This document shows positions 15,001 to 21,162 of a stretch of 64,000 nucleotides of DNA, in pieces. A model generated the notes under the pieces. That model was not told the DNA's origin. It worked only from the letters and a program-made list of their open reading frames with translations, and searched no databases. How positions within the stretch are numbered: position 1 is the first letter of the stretch; each line of letters opens with the position of its first letter. Made by a program: the position numbers and the translations under genes. This stretch comes from Oligoflexales bacterium (GTDB taxonomy: Bacteria > Bdellovibrionota_B > Oligoflexia > Oligoflexales > RGVZ01): the NCBI GenBank assembly GCA_947494335.1, contig CANLUT010000001.1, forward strand, positions 1,233,649-1,297,648, read 5' to 3'.

Positions 15001-18000
15001 AGAATTTTGCGGGGACATCCGCATTGTAGTTACCTGCAGCGTCAAATCCAGCAACATAGAAACGATAGTTCGTGCTCGGAGAGATCGCTAGTCGATCACT
15101 GTTCGCAATCGACTTCAAGATGTTGCCACCATTGCGAGCAGCATTACGCAGAACGGTCTGAGTGATAGGACCTGGTACAATCGTCACGCGCGTCGGGTTG
15201 AGTAGTGTGTAGCCGGCCGTCACATCACCCAACAATATCTGTGGGTGAACTTCGTTCTGAGCTGCATTCGGAACTTTCTTCACAGTGAATTGTCCCCCGG
15301 ACAATCCATATCCATTGGATATTGTCATCGGTATCGCAGAGTGATCGATGACATCGACGAGTGAGCTGGTATCCGTGATTCCAGTGACAGACGTGAGGTT
15401 TGGCTGGTAAACTGGGTCTAACTTGAATTTGATCGCAAGACTACCCGAGTATGTCGTTGCAGGGTTATATTTCGCATCAAACACATTTACATGAACTTTG
15501 AACGGGACTGTGGCTTGCTCTTCAAACTTGCTTCCGACCCTATTCTCCGGTTGAACTTCGATAACCTTGGGCACACCGTGACCCGCATTTAGATTCAGAG
15601 ATTTTGTAAAGCTCTGTGGACCCGGGTTGTCATCAAGCTTAAAGTTTAAAGTCAGATTTTCTCCGGCCTTGGCGATTTTGGTCCAATCGGTAGATAACGT
15701 TGGACTAAGAGACAGCTCCATCAATTGACCCGTGGTCAGCACAATATTTCGCGTCACTGGCGAGCTGATGGTGTGCACGCCGCCAACCTCGCCAACCAGA
15801 ACAGGGGTTACACCGCCAGGCGAGTTTTGCGGATTGGTCGTCCAATAAGCCGAAAGTCTGCGATCGACAGAGTAATACGTTTTATCACCAGTTACGTTCT
15901 CAAACTCGTCGTAAAGCTTGATATCAAATCCCAGAGAGTGATCTGTAGTCAATGTCTCGCCTTGTGGGACACCGGTCATGACAGCATCAATGTGATGGCC
16001 GGCACCAGCAATACCCTCAAAGTAAAATTTATTTTCTTTAGCACCGAGGGCTGCATTTTTGACTGTCACATCATGCAGACCTGACTTTCTGGATGCGCCA
16101 CTATAGATGACCGTCGAGGGTGAACCAAGCACCCCAGGGGCACCCGTAGCCGCTTGTCCTGCGGGGAGACTAGTCGTTAGATTTAAAGTCCCAGCTGCGG
16201 GTCCAATTAAGTTATGGGCCTCGTCGTGACTGTGCCAGTATAGGGTCTGCGATCCGCAAATACCACCAGCTGTTGTAATTGACGCAGCACATGACTGATC
16301 AACACCAATCTTGACGCGGTGGTTGGTCGCATTGTTGTGACTATCGACCAGCTTTGGATCAGCTACATCGTCCTGGAAAGCAGCGTGCAGGTGATCTATA
16401 GCCTTTCTGAACACCTTGAATGTATCGCCGTTGTTATGCGTGTGGGCCGTCGCAGAACTTCCCATCTGCACATTACCAGCACCCGTGAAGGTCACACCTG
16501 CACCACGAGAAACCAGTTTTGAAAACGCTACCCCGTTAAGCGTCACAGCAGGTAGTTCAACCTGAAGGACCCGTTCGGTAAATGGAGAAACAGCCCCTGC
16601 TGCGTAGCTAGACTGGCCAGAGTACAAACAAACATCTCCCGGCAATTGGAGTTCACCTTCCACCACCTGGGTAGCCCCAGTCCAGAAGTCTTTTATCGGT
16701 AAAGACGTAAATGACGGATGATTGAAGATAAAGTTACCGCCCGACGATGGGTCAGGATCGACGACGCTAAAGGCGCTATTGTATGGACCAGGAACCTCAG
16801 ATTTGTTCTGGTCTGCATATAGATCACGAGCCGCAGAGGTGCTCTGCTTCAGACCGTAAATAAAATCAATGTCTCCACCTTTGGTATCAGCAGCACCAAC
16901 TTTAAAGAGTTTAAACACAACCTTTGACACTGGGGTCGTATAGGTTGTGATGACGTTGTGCTTTTTGTCGTGAAGAAAGACTTTAACCTTGCTGCATGAG
17001 CCAGCCTGGATTGCACTGTTGTTGGGTGTCGCATCCGATGGACTGGTCATCGCAATCGTCTCAATATGCTCAACATCACCAAAGTTGATCGTGATCAGTG
17101 GCGACGGCCAGGCAATGAATGTAGGATTCGCCGTCGATTTAATGACTGCAAATCCGCGACCTGTGCGATTTTGTGGAATCAAAACTGTTGAGTATAAATT
17201 TACATTTTCATAAGCTGAATTTTCGATGATCGCTTGATCGGCTGTGACGGCCGGATCATAAAACTTCTTGGGCGTCGCAGCGCCTGCCACAAACAAGTCA
17301 CTTTCTGTAAACTGAGGCACGCTATTATCGTATGCCTTCCAATCGCCTGTCAGATAGTTGAATTGATCGGCATAGGTTCCGTTTGTGGTGGCAAATCCAG
17401 AGTAGGATAGACCGTCACCGCCATCGGCGTTCCGAAGGAAGTTACCTGCGATATCCGTCACCGCAACGGCAAAAGGCATTTCCTCGGTTGTCTTCATAGA
17501 CAAGCCAGCAGCAGTCGTCTCGGGTGTCAGAGCTTTCGCGCCGGCATCTGGGCCACCTTTTTTATCGGCGAAGAAATAGCGGCCAGCCACACCAACTTGC
17601 ACAGGGACCAAGTCACTGTATGCTCCGCCCGGGGACGGGTTAACTCCAGCATCCCATGATAAAAGCTGAACCGTGACTGATGTGTCCGGCGTGGTTGGAA
17701 AGGTTGCTGCAGGGTGGCTTGCGGCCGAGAACCAGTAAGGGCCGCCCGGCAAGGTACATTTACCGTTTTCAAAGGTACATTCCAAATCACCATTGGGAAG
17801 CTTTGGCGCCATACCAGCCCAGCTCTTTGGCAAGGTGCTCACAACTTTAATTTTACGCGCCTTACCGTAGGTCGGATGAGCATCGGGATAAGAAGGAACA
17901 TCGATATTACTTCCGTCTTTTGCGTGAAGCACAATTTGGAATGCTTCACCCGCTGTGATCGGGAATCTGGCTGGTGTCGCTGTGTCTGGACGCACCGCCT

Positions 18001-20329
18001 CGCGCAACGTAGAGCTGTCTGAGGCTTTCACAAACTCGATAGCTAATTTCTCAGCGCGACCAGCTGTCGTCGAAAGTGGACGCGACACGTTCCATGCGAC
18101 GGTCGGATAAGCAAGCGGCAGGGCGATAACTCGTCCGCTACCCGCTACACCCGCGGAGTTGTAAGTTGAGTTCTTTCCTGCTTTGACGGCTAGACCAAGG
18201 TGAATGGCGCAAGCCATGACATCTGAGTTGACAGTAGCTCCATTGCCCGGACAATTACTGGTCGACGTAAAGGCTGAAGGGTTGCCAGGAATAAGTTGGG
18301 CCACGGCCGACTCGATGGCTCCATCGGGCAGAGTGTCATCGAAGACGTGTGCATCGTTCAAAGCATCGCTGATGCCCCAAAACTCACTATCCACATCTTC
18401 TTTGTAGTTTCCGCCTGCATCATAGCCGGCGTTGAAGAATGTAAATGTCTGATCGTTTGGCAGAGGCTTTACGTCGGCACCACGCCAAGTTTCGCCCTTA
18501 CCATCTGTCGCCGTTCTCAAGACGGTCTGCGTTACAGGACCAGGAGACAATGAGATCGTTAGGGGATCCCGAACTTGGACTTCAGATACTGGAGCTGACG
18601 TATTCGCTAATATGAACGAATTGTTGACAAGGTTGATCTTCGGACCTTGCTGAGGCGTTCCGAGAACTGAATCATTCACGGCGGGATCAGGAACTCTTAA
18701 CACGTTGAATTTCTCAACAGTCTGTGCCCTACCCGCAACAATGACTAATGGATTTGTATCGTGATCGATGATGCTATTGGCCTCTGCCATTACGCGCAAG
18801 CCTGCAAGAGTCATAACCTCCTTAGCGGGAGGAGCGTAAACTGGAGATAACTGCAACTTCAACTTGATATCGCCATTAAAGTTGTCGCAAAGGTTACCAT
18901 TTTTATCGTACAGCACCACGTTTGCTGCAAAGGGGACGGTCGCCTTTTCAGCGGCAACGCTTCCAACGGTATTCTCCGAGGTGATATTAATCGCTGCGGG
19001 TGAACCAGGGTAGACCATGTAAGTGATGGTCCGTTCAATAATCGGGATGGACGTGGTTTTGATAATCACTGTTCCTGGCCCAGACAAGATAGGATCGATT
19101 GTTTGCATACTTTGACGCAAATTCACCGCGCCGAGACGACCGCTTAAGCGACCGCTGTCAACCCAGTCTGTATCCATCGTGCTGACAAAGTTGCCACCCG
19201 CATCCACCAAAACAGGATAGTATTTGTAAGAGTCGCCGGAAACCATAGAGAGACACTCGCGCGACGCGTCGTTGATCTCGTTACAAACGTCTTGGATCGG
19301 CTGATCTGGTGGATTTTTAGATAAGACAATTCGCGATGCGTCACCAGTAACGACCGGAATTCTGATAGAGGCCGTCTTGACCGGCAGTTTCGGATTTGTC
19401 GGCTTGGCGGTAATCGTGATGATCGTTGGCTTTAGAACTTTGAACGGCGCACCCGGAACGAGACACTGATCGTTGAAGAAGTCACAGGAGATATCACTGC
19501 CTGTCGCTCCGCCGGGCACGATGACTAATTTGCCATCGACAACGTCGTTGACATTCTCCGTCTTGAAGTTAAAAGAAAATCCTTTTCCAACTTCTGTGTT
19601 CGGGATGCCAGGTGCCGTTAACACCACACTGAAAGGTGTGCCGGCTTTGATGACTTGTTTGCCGTCTTTGTCGTAAAGAGCAGGCAGGATCATAATGGCA
19701 GAATCGAGAGGATCGATACCGCTATTGATGAACTCTTCATTAGAGGTGATATCAATTTTGTAATACTGGATAAGATCTGAAGCGAGCGATCCCTGAGGAA
19801 CCCGCATCGCAACCGCAATTTTTGCCGCTGGCATGTTCGGAGTTGTGAAACCCACGTGGGCCTGGCCGAACTGGTTGGAAATCGCTGAGCCACCAACGAG
19901 AATACCAACACAGTTTTCGCGGTAAGCTCCCGCCATGCAGGTTGTTCCAGCTAAGGTGCCATCTGCTTGCATGACAAAATCACCGCCGTTCCAGCCGGCA
20001 AGAATTTTCTCTTTAATCACATTCTCCGGAAGACCTGCGTTGACTGCGTCTGTAATTAAGAAAGCTTTAAACTCAGCCTGTACGCCTGGAATCGCCTGTC
20101 CTGATTTACTTTTGACTGTGTAGTAAAGATTTTTCGTGAGTTTAAAATTCGGCGGATACGGATTTTGTAATTCCGTTGTCTCAGCTTTAAATTCAGAACC
20201 TGATTTTGCCTGATTTGCCGTCTTTGTTCCTTTGGAGCAGGCAGCAGATACAAACATGACCCCAGCCAACGCCGCCACAAAGGACACGCGAAGTCCTAAC
20301 ATGCTAAAGATGTTAAGTTTTTGCCCCAT
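1..20329 (-). CDS. Giant repeat-containing predicted lipoprotein/surface protein, C-terminus beyond the window
   Basis: Reading the minus strand from ATG 20329 gives at least 6776 codons with no stop up to the left edge, so the gene is cut by the window. The start is supported by AGAAGG five bases upstream. Residues 1-31 form a signal peptide ending in SAAC, a slightly atypical lipobox that would lipidate Cys31. Residues of about 32-440 are unique; about 442-6034 are five tandem units of about 1.1 kaa; from about 6034 on is a different Ig-like C-terminal region. Units begin with a filamin/Big-like segment (consensus VIEVxPE...EQATVPFKV) and contain blocks such as YVPQNRxGxGYAVVKS, PIKDWWSG and YWHTHDxAHN. 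It is most likely exported and surface-exposed, but I do not recognise a named family; an adhesin-like or structural surface protein is inference. It is transcribed divergently from the operon at 20548. Confidence 0.9.
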   Translation of the reverse strand, partial: MGQKLNIFSMLGLRVSFVAALAGVMFVSAACSKGTKTANQAKSGSEFKAETTELQNPYPPNFKLTKNLYYTVKSKSGQAIPGVQAEFKAFLITDAVNAGLPENVIKEKILAGWNGGDFVMQADGTLAGTTCMAGAYRENCVGILVGGSAISNQFGQAHVGFTTPNMPAAKIAVAMRVPQGSLASDLIQYYKIDITSNEEFINSGIDPLDSAIMILPALYDKDGKQVIKAGTPFSVVLTAPGIPNTEVGKGFSFNFKTENVNDVVDGKLVIVPGGATGSDISCDFFNDQCLVPGAPFKVLKPTIITITAKPTNPKLPVKTASIRIPVVTGDASRIVLSKNPPDQPIQDVCNEINDASRECLSMVSGDSYKYYPVLVDAGGNFVSTMDTDWVDSGRLSGRLGAVNLRQSMQTIDPILSGPGTVIIKTTSIPIIERTITYMVYPGSPAAINITSENTVGSVAAEKATVPFAANVVLYDKNGNLCDNFNGDIKLKLQLSPVYAPPAKEVMTLAGLRVMAEANSIIDHDTNPLVIVAGRAQTVEKFNVLRVPDPAVNDSVLGTPQQGPKINLVNNSFILANTSAPVSEVQVRDPLTISLSPGPVTQTVLRTATDGKGETWRGADVKPLPNDQTFTFFNAGYDAGGNYKEDVDSEFWGISDALNDAHVFDDTLPDGAIESAVAQLIPGNPSAFTSTSNCPGNGATVNSDVMACAIHLGLAVKAGKNSTYNSAGVAGSGRVIALPLAYPTVAWNVSRPLSTTAGRAEKLAIEFVKASDSSTLREAVRPDTATPARFPITAGEAFQIVLHAKDGSNIDVPSYPDAHPTYGKARKIKVVSTLPKSWAGMAPKLPNGDLECTFENGKCTLPGGPYWFSAASHPAATFPTTPDTSVTVQLLSWDAGVNPSPGGAYSDLVPVQVGVAGRYFFADKKGGPDAGAKALTPETTAAGLSMKTTEEMPFAVAVTDIAGNFLRNADGGDGLSYSGFATTNGTYADQFNYLTGDWKAYDNSVPQFTESDLFVAGAATPKKFYDPAVTADQAIIENSAYENVNLYSTVLIPQNRTGRGFAVIKSTANPTFIAWPSPLITINFGDVEHIETIAMTSPSDATPNNSAIQAGSCSKVKVFLHDKKHNVITTYTTPVSKVVFKLFKVGAADTKGGDIDFIYGLKQSTSAARDLYADQNKSEVPGPYNSAFSVVDPDPSSGGNFIFNHPSFTSLPIKDFWTGATQVVEGELQLPGDVCLYSGQSSYAAGAVSPFTERVLQVELPAVTLNGVAFSKLVSRGAGVTFTGAGNVQMGSSATAHTHNNGDTFKVFRKAIDHLHAAFQDDVADPKLVDSHNNATNHRVKIGVDQSCAASITTAGGICGSQTLYWHSHDEAHNLIGPAAGTLNLTTSLPAGQAATGAPGVLGSPSTVIYSGASRKSGLHDVTVKNAALGAKENKFYFEGIAGAGHHIDAVMTGVPQGETLTTDHSLGFDIKLYDEFENVTGDKTYYSVDRRLSAYWTTNPQNSPGGVTPVLVGEVGGVHTISSPVTRNIVLTTGQLMELSLSPTLSTDWTKIAKAGENLTLNFKLDDNPGPQSFTKSLNLNAGHGVPKVIEVQPENRVGSKFEEQATVPFKVHVNVFDAKYNPATTYSGSLAIKFKLDPVYQPNLTSVTGITDTSSLVDVIDHSAIPMTISNGYGLSGGQFTVKKVPNAAQNEVHPQILLGDVTAGYTLLNPTRVTIVPGPITQTVLRNAARNGGNILKSIANSDRLAISPSTNYRFYVAGFDAAGNYNADVPAKFWGIAPSFNDDSAGLSNLNIFAQSLRGNTNGPAYYGPLAQCPDPDSASNPTNQPLSNQLFCGVHRSLINFEGDSAEFVSIGDKGPGRLLAIPTTSSIAVALSPIFDFTGMPTHFTLEYKKMTGEALSSPIPAGLQFRIIVHAKDSNNADAVSYNGIKVLNFSNTPVASWGKIKAFLPNGLKTCTFAAGVCEIPGPAAGVGYKVANFDQKETITVAESTAGGVPGDWSFDIFTQRSDPARIYFVSKLGAPADGATVLTPDTVPAGYTITADEEKGFALAVTDIGGNYLRAATAADFVRIEGYKSDTANIASLFDSIQGQWTGTYTASDLFIADPSTANGAVPTPKKFYNPSDAADLPAIQTTALQDGALYDAVYVPQNRLGSGYAVVKSNSLISWPSPRITVTPGAIEHTETVLYSATDATRNNANVLAGECNKVKVIIHDRKHNILTNYSGLTKVALKLMKPGVADAQAGDFAAITAMQAGDAAARDYYATHNAPELPGPYSPAFDIPNAVASSGGNFIFTHPNFISLPIKDWWSGDVTVASGEFAVPGSVCLYDGQTAANYVAAEPFAERFLQVDLPANTMGSVNFRALVSRGPGVTFVGKNGATVGSTATAHVLHQDKFTVYKRTSAHHLHATFVDNAVSAVLVDSHNDAAKNPLKIGVTDPCVASIGKCGLQKVYWHTHDIAHNYFGATSDLGFTSSPGTLPAAEFRSITNGGGSPYSEIYYNTSGAHTAGSHSITARNTATTANPGTVHIKGIPGPGASLRVTRVGGSMPNFTTDEKIGFKLELLDAYGNITGNKEYYPVDRTIAAYWTANPSNSPDGSKPTLLGQVGGNRAGLSNAVMKSVALDPGFEFDYTLSGTVAGDATQLAKTNEPVTLNFKLTDSAAVTLCSTANACPSAPSGGVMAVSTSIALTAKHGVPSVVELKPEHINGAIAIEEATVPFKVKVALFDEKYNLADAYNDPLSVKIKLDQIYTPVPPTGLSVTATANSELDHTGTPITIAGGQGTTTQEFTVLKVPNAGAGEQHPKIVLGNVSAGLTLRNPTIVTIVPGPVTQTVLRDAGSGQGSILKDLGQITINNDANYRWYLAGYDAAANFKQDVEGKFFGVNQNLDDNDPVGSGFNAAVTLLSGKVPGNYLTPEECPDPGEPAALFATIFCGIHRGLLTSTGTMSQFKSVGNFGPGKIIAIPNSGAKATLSPLMSFEAGAADHFTFEFRDATTDSIYASGIPAGTPFNIRIQARDSTETIAVTYTGSKTFNVESSGPQSFGQLSPTLPTGSLSCTFASGVCTLPGSYVVTTIKNTTVTPVVNDATVRVTQTSPTTTIPSASTAVPATASAAARIYFADKNGGPNAGAKVQTPGTVPGGISLTADQEKAFVVVITDAGGNYIGEATSDDNLVYEGLSASSSNLSGLFDAATGDWLTPYTVSDLFVANSSPLSGLLPTAKKFYDPSTEGASIATAAFKVTGAYNTVYVPQNRIGSGFAVVKSGTLKTWPSPLITVTAGAIEHVETVLFDPNNAARNNGNVVAGECNKVRVFVHDKKHNLRTDYTGTTQVGLKLFKIDAANPTGMDDPYAGDFSYISTMQSGDDAARDYYKTRNAPEIPGPFNSAFKIVGAAANSGGNFIFTHPAFTGLEIKDWWSGQVAASAGEIVMPGSVCLYSGQTAANQPQLNPSTQRILQVDLPSNAFTAGNFPALTSRGAGIVYKGPGNADRGSVATAHSHGDKFTILRGAKHHLHATFTDNDMMTPDLVANYNDAQKAPVKIGVENVCHTGIGRCGIQTVYWHTHDSAHNYISPGSASGITLNSSLPSGQITQVTNNTTTLRSLATKIYDASIRTSGTQSVTIANDQVAMGTSALYFTGIPGPGKTLDVARIVDPAKPNFTTDDSIGFTVKLRDQYGNITGNKDYYPADRELALYWTKTNESVSPSNSPDGTVPTLMGFAGTNRTTVANAAKRLVALTGSSDFDYTLSPTMASDHTKIVKSDEAVSITFKLTDTSTMPICGLANACASPAGSGVQSVSATLNLTALHGVPAVIEVKPEHAVGTVMVEQATVPFKGLVSLFDDKYNPVNSFSGTIKVKLELDNTYTPAPPVGVTNSVTIVKTLDYTSTGMTITNGTGTTPGSFVVSKVPDVTAGPAELHPKIMLVSDTDGALNMRKPIQLTIVPGPTSQSLLRQEAGGKGTIWKSLTSPQELSNDQQYSFFVAGYDAGANYTADIPSKFWGVRSSFNDADAAGSGLTAAIDLLRAETSSYATAQDCPVPDVGPTNQPVGNRLYCGTHRSLQTKAGASTILKSAGISGTGRVLAIPDSIAISTALSPEISFLSGIATRFVIELRESNGITTIPAAVTAGKTFKVFVHAVDDAGVDSRTYSGARSLTFTTAAERSWGYVKASVPNGTFTCTFNEGVCSLPNDYYFTDALSEPTMAVVLPGEGGLSSNNQIFDVVADTVAARLFFASKIGGPTQGAVVETATKRPTGFGEKKATEEIALAVAVTDIAGNYLRNADITNDQLIFEGFSNSSNSLEGIYDQEIGNWASGYSYAVDDLFVANASPAAGLLATPKKFYNPKDATDASIIETSAFKATPFLYTAVYVPQNRVGQGYAVVRSQNNPAWISWPSPWFQIVPGLVEHVETKVYNASDATVNNSNITAGVCNKVKIFLHDRKHNLVSNYPSSNIVALKLIKANNANPSGVADLKAMDFDFITAMAEGMQSRDYYLNHNKPDYPGPYSPSFVIPGAVASDGGGYAYDDGSGSGLPIKDWYSKLMLTSGGVIDVPGQLCLYSGQNTDTFSSGNPQDWRFLQVDLKAIGTQQPAIASRGSGLTFTGPLGDIVSRATPHAHTSDKLIIKRGTIHHLHPAFASSAATPNLVANVNSASNRVAMGVSQACPLSICGTQKIYWHTHDEAHNYLRPGNPLGFGISSSASLPSTEFTVGSSSGFGTVDLYSSSLSRTAGDHAVTATNNELAAAQKPGSVFYFSGIPGPGHHMVVTRTGATPLTTDTSSGFDIRLEDQYNNLTGNYQYYPVERNLKIYWSSAISPSPDGIEPVTAGEGGGDYVAASPVARTITLSGSQNLQISLSNSQSGDYTRIAKANEVATLNFLLEDKAAMSFCAASPTNCPNVDGSGKQSFTGSVTMTAKAGAPKIIEAVSQNYSTIGSEKAASDFKSVVTVFDAKYNQCNEFNGSLPMSLTIGPVYSPILQTGLSVLASDVTTIDHVTTPLAFTNGVATTVGTFRVRKVPNLQIGESQPKINFVSASNANLVMRAPKPVSIVNGDVTQTILREAAGGFGTNWKDKTGADLSLSNDQRYDFFVAGYDAGANYTGEVQAKFWGVRDSFDDTSAATSTSSGLTAALTVLGAANPSSYNDGTTCPAPNTDRSNQPITADKNEVFCGFNRGLSNKLGTSSKLQSVGVAGYGRILAIPYDTVAQQPLANVKAALSPALQFTSGAAIKFGLAFLNATDNSVLTPPIMAGLEFKIQLQALDATNTVVPTYTGAKSFDVVSSAAPSWAGLTPALPNGTLSCTFASGLCVLPSTYKLTDVRASASISVEQLTPAGEITGAWAKLVPAAIGTEKRIFFANKKGGPCPVSPVNPSCVSAVVQTPLSLPAGYTMTADQEVPFGIAITDVAGNFIRDAAAYDQLVYDGFISTDRVYSTYFNDQTGEWTATAYPVSNMFVANSNPSDGLLPTAKKFYDPASESSSIDIGANRSTTLYTTVFVPQNRVGTGYAVVKSATNSGLIGWPSPYIDLRAGLVEHTEVVLSSTTNPARNNANVAAGECNKVRVFLHDRKHNQIESYSTVAKAALKLIKPDASSPSGMADDKAGDFSFLTSMQLGQQSSGYYINHNKPDLPGPYTPAFKIANATAAEGGGFNNSTDASGNGNSLKDWWYGNVSIASGELVMPGDVCLFVGQTASNYNTQNPSTDRYLQVELPAKTIDGQNHPLMVSRGAGVRFVGPNNATIGSVATAHTHQDYFTSYRNGISHLHAVKADNVFNPEFVVSDPFFVQLEIGVTDQCIVPTIPSAQFGGLCGKQTFYWHTHDYAHNYIKPGSADGFGVSSATLPAVQVVKGTPGALGSASINVYNEPLARTAGQHHLQVNNPETSGALFMYGVPGVGHRLNITRTGDANSTALSYFGFIVTLVDQFGNETGDGKYYPVSRTLKLYWSATPGNAPDGTQPTFVGDTGGVHNSEATAISRTIPLVPNRYPATNTISNILEAERSRLPLANVKNTLNLKMVDNASIAWCQTSGNCPTTGVQVISQTLDITTATGPSVVTKVMAGQSQASLPYTTSNFPAIFDSDPARGQVYPLLPDLNRDIFTYACNFDILGNIGNCDKGNVFSFVNASRSGLLEVPFNLENYLLWRPKRAGSFKIQAVKDGITGVSDLITIKASPLARFDVSSTSLPFSPITALNAGDEIPVKICMVDSGQSVITEQVIDDKGTVTTSDDVVITDPNAALSINFTSLGIQANAEGRTVDFSTGTGADFETSGKLFGFGFKTIQFTSGCANIYAKVKSAGSYISNSIVQLSYQDNMQSGRMISGQGLDRFTVTAGALHHYASIASGVANTPQPNSTRGWADPGTTNVLASAGGNRFNITVKARDVHGNDISVTKSLTLSLVAADASTAISRQLICEAPGNDASCLSKSLSGANSVTVNNLAVDFGGSSFYVKVTDGTKSILPAPVSTLLYAEGSRKTVKNYVVTAPNNVVAGQDFVVQVFARDSANATVVGADADLSNLNFTWIDGAGLAMSTAHLAPDSSAPTLAGPKLSFAAGTSLATLRFTKAESNLYLNIKDDQSPVLQSANTTNATTVAPGTTLKYSITCTKVSNPTTNCTGAAGSPAPVVASASDKFNLVIQAYDQYRNPKASGQSSSTVEPKYVSGTATNAGFLEQNPVTLLVTNKIFSVDTNQSGGTTMSNMFHRSGNHVIEYEVKGHTHAGYYTQTFHNYSAHKDMVYYYALENFSPINEAGVADTFNLVAYDYGNNIATGIDTDLNNQSYTWSAHTAAPNGATTT
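2229..5611 (-). repeat. Repeat unit 5 of the giant protein (most diverged)
   Basis: This is the last unit, about 1127 codons, beginning at AGAPKIIEAVSQ. It contains VTQTILREA near 5190, AHTHQDYF and SHLHA near 3070-3140, and YWHTHDYAHN near 2900-2940. The Ig-like segment that opens a unit is not repeated after it. At TGPSVVTKVM the protein passes into an unrelated C-terminal region. Confidence 0.8.
5612..8922 (-). repeat. Repeat unit 4 of the giant protein
   Basis: This is the fourth unit, about 1103 codons, beginning at HGVPAVIEVKPE. It contains the diverged GPTSQSLLR near 8500, PHAHTSDKL and HHLHPAF near 6440-6500, and YWHTHDEAHN near 6310-6340. Confidence 0.85.
8923..12252 (-). repeat. 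Repeat unit 3 of the giant protein
   Basis: This is the third unit, about 1110 codons, beginning at HGVPSVVELKPE. It contains GPVTQTVLR near 11838, HHLHATF near 9800 and YWHTHDSAHN near 9640. Confidence 0.85.
12253..15580 (-). repeat. Repeat unit 2 of the giant protein
   Basis: This is the second unit, about 1109 codons, beginning at HGVPKVIEVQPE. It contains GPITQTVLR near 15160, HHLHATF near 13100 and YWHTHDIAHN near 12960. The period to the next unit is about 3.33 kb. Confidence 0.85.
15581..19005 (-). repeat. Repeat unit 1 of the giant protein
   Basis: This is the first of five in-frame units, about 1140 codons. Boundaries are placed by eye at the segment reading PAAINITSEN and are good to perhaps 30 bases. 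It contains GPVTQTVLR near 18530, the AHTH...DHLHA patch near 16390-16460 and YWHSHDEAHN near 16220-16240. Its middle shows several short insertions relative to the later units. Confidence 0.85.
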
Positions 20330-20446
20330 TCTTACCTTCTGCGAGCTCCAAAACTCCTTTGACACCAGCGACTTAGAGCCTTTTCGGGCACTAATCCGCC
20401 ATGTAATGATGCTCGGTTCAGCTTTAAAGTAACTTTAGCCCGGGGG

Positions 20447-20476
20447 TTGAATTAGGGCGTAACCATGTGTTAGTAT
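20447..20476 (+). promoter_or_regulatory. Possible sigma-70 promoter of the PEGA/TPR operon
   Basis: TTGAAT (20447-20452) and TAGTAT (20471-20476) are separated by 18 bases in the 218-bp divergent region between the giant gene and the operon. The match is fair, not strong. I see no equally good promoter for the giant gene on the other strand. Confidence 0.35.
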
Positions 20477-20547
20477 TATAAAAGTTAGCAAAAAAATTTT
20501 TGGTGATTTCTAAAGTTTTTGCGGGGTTACCCGAGGGGGCGCAACCG

Positions 20548-21144
20548 ATGGCTAAGGGGTTAGTCTCAAAGTTACTTTTGCCGGCCTTTATTATTTTTGC
20601 CAACGCCTGTGCGGGCACTCTCAATGTCCGAACAAACCCGAGTGAGGCGGAACTTGTACTGGTCCAACCGGGAAAAGTCGACTCCAAGCCGCTTGGTAAA
20701 ACTCCCTACACTGCCAAAATCAGTGACCTGGGTTCTGCGGCTAATGGCGGACCCATCGTGCTGCAGGTCTCAAAAAAGGGCTTTATGCCGCAGAGCCTTT
20801 ACATACCGAATGCCGCGGGCTCAAAACTTGATTTCGATGTGAATCTTAAACCAGTCAGCCCGGGTAGCTTTGATGAGATGAATCGTATCATTAAACTGGT
20901 TTTGGCTGCCGAGCGACAAATCATGCTCAAACAAGTCGATGAAGCCATCAAGACAGCCGACGCGATCAAAGCGATCAACGACAACATTGCCATGGCCTAC
21001 GAAATTGAGGCGGCTGCTCAATTTGTCAAAGGTGATTTGCAAAAAGCACGTGTTGCTTGGAATCGGTCACTAGCGATCGACCCGGAAAATCCCGATGCAG
21101 CGCGCATGATTAAAACTATCGACGAAAAGCTTGGAACTAAATAA
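20548..21144 (+). CDS. Exported PEGA-domain and TPR protein
   Basis: The 198-residue protein starts at ATG 20548, preceded by GAGGGGG at 8 bases. An earlier in-frame start at 20500 has no comparable ribosome site. The N-terminus is a hydrophobic signal segment ending FANACAG, so the protein is either a lipoprotein or cleaved by signal peptidase I. Residues of about 24-105 resemble a PEGA domain: GTLNVRTNPSEAEL, then LGKTPYTAKISDL, then a GGPIVLQVSKKGF strand. Residues of about 110-195 are helical with a TPR-like motif (GDLQKARVAWNRSLAIDPENPDA). PEGA modules are known from surface and envelope proteins. It is the first gene of a four-gene operon divergent from the giant lipoprotein, so a role in assembling or anchoring that protein is possible but is inference only. 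Confidence 0.75.
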   Translation: MAKGLVSKLLLPAFIIFANACAGTLNVRTNPSEAELVLVQPGKVDSKPLGKTPYTAKISDLGSAANGGPIVLQVSKKGFMPQSLYIPNAAGSKLDFDVNLKPVSPGSFDEMNRIIKLVLAAERQIMLKQVDEAIKTADAIKAINDNIAMAYEIEAAAQFVKGDLQKARVAWNRSLAIDPENPDAARMIKTIDEKLGTK

Positions 21145-21162
21145 TTCAGCTAAGGTCATGAC

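Noticed and set aside
166-20280. Dozens of short frames of 60-130 codons on both strands
   Set aside because: They lie in the other five frames of the single 20.3-kb coding frame and have no consistent ribosome sites or families.
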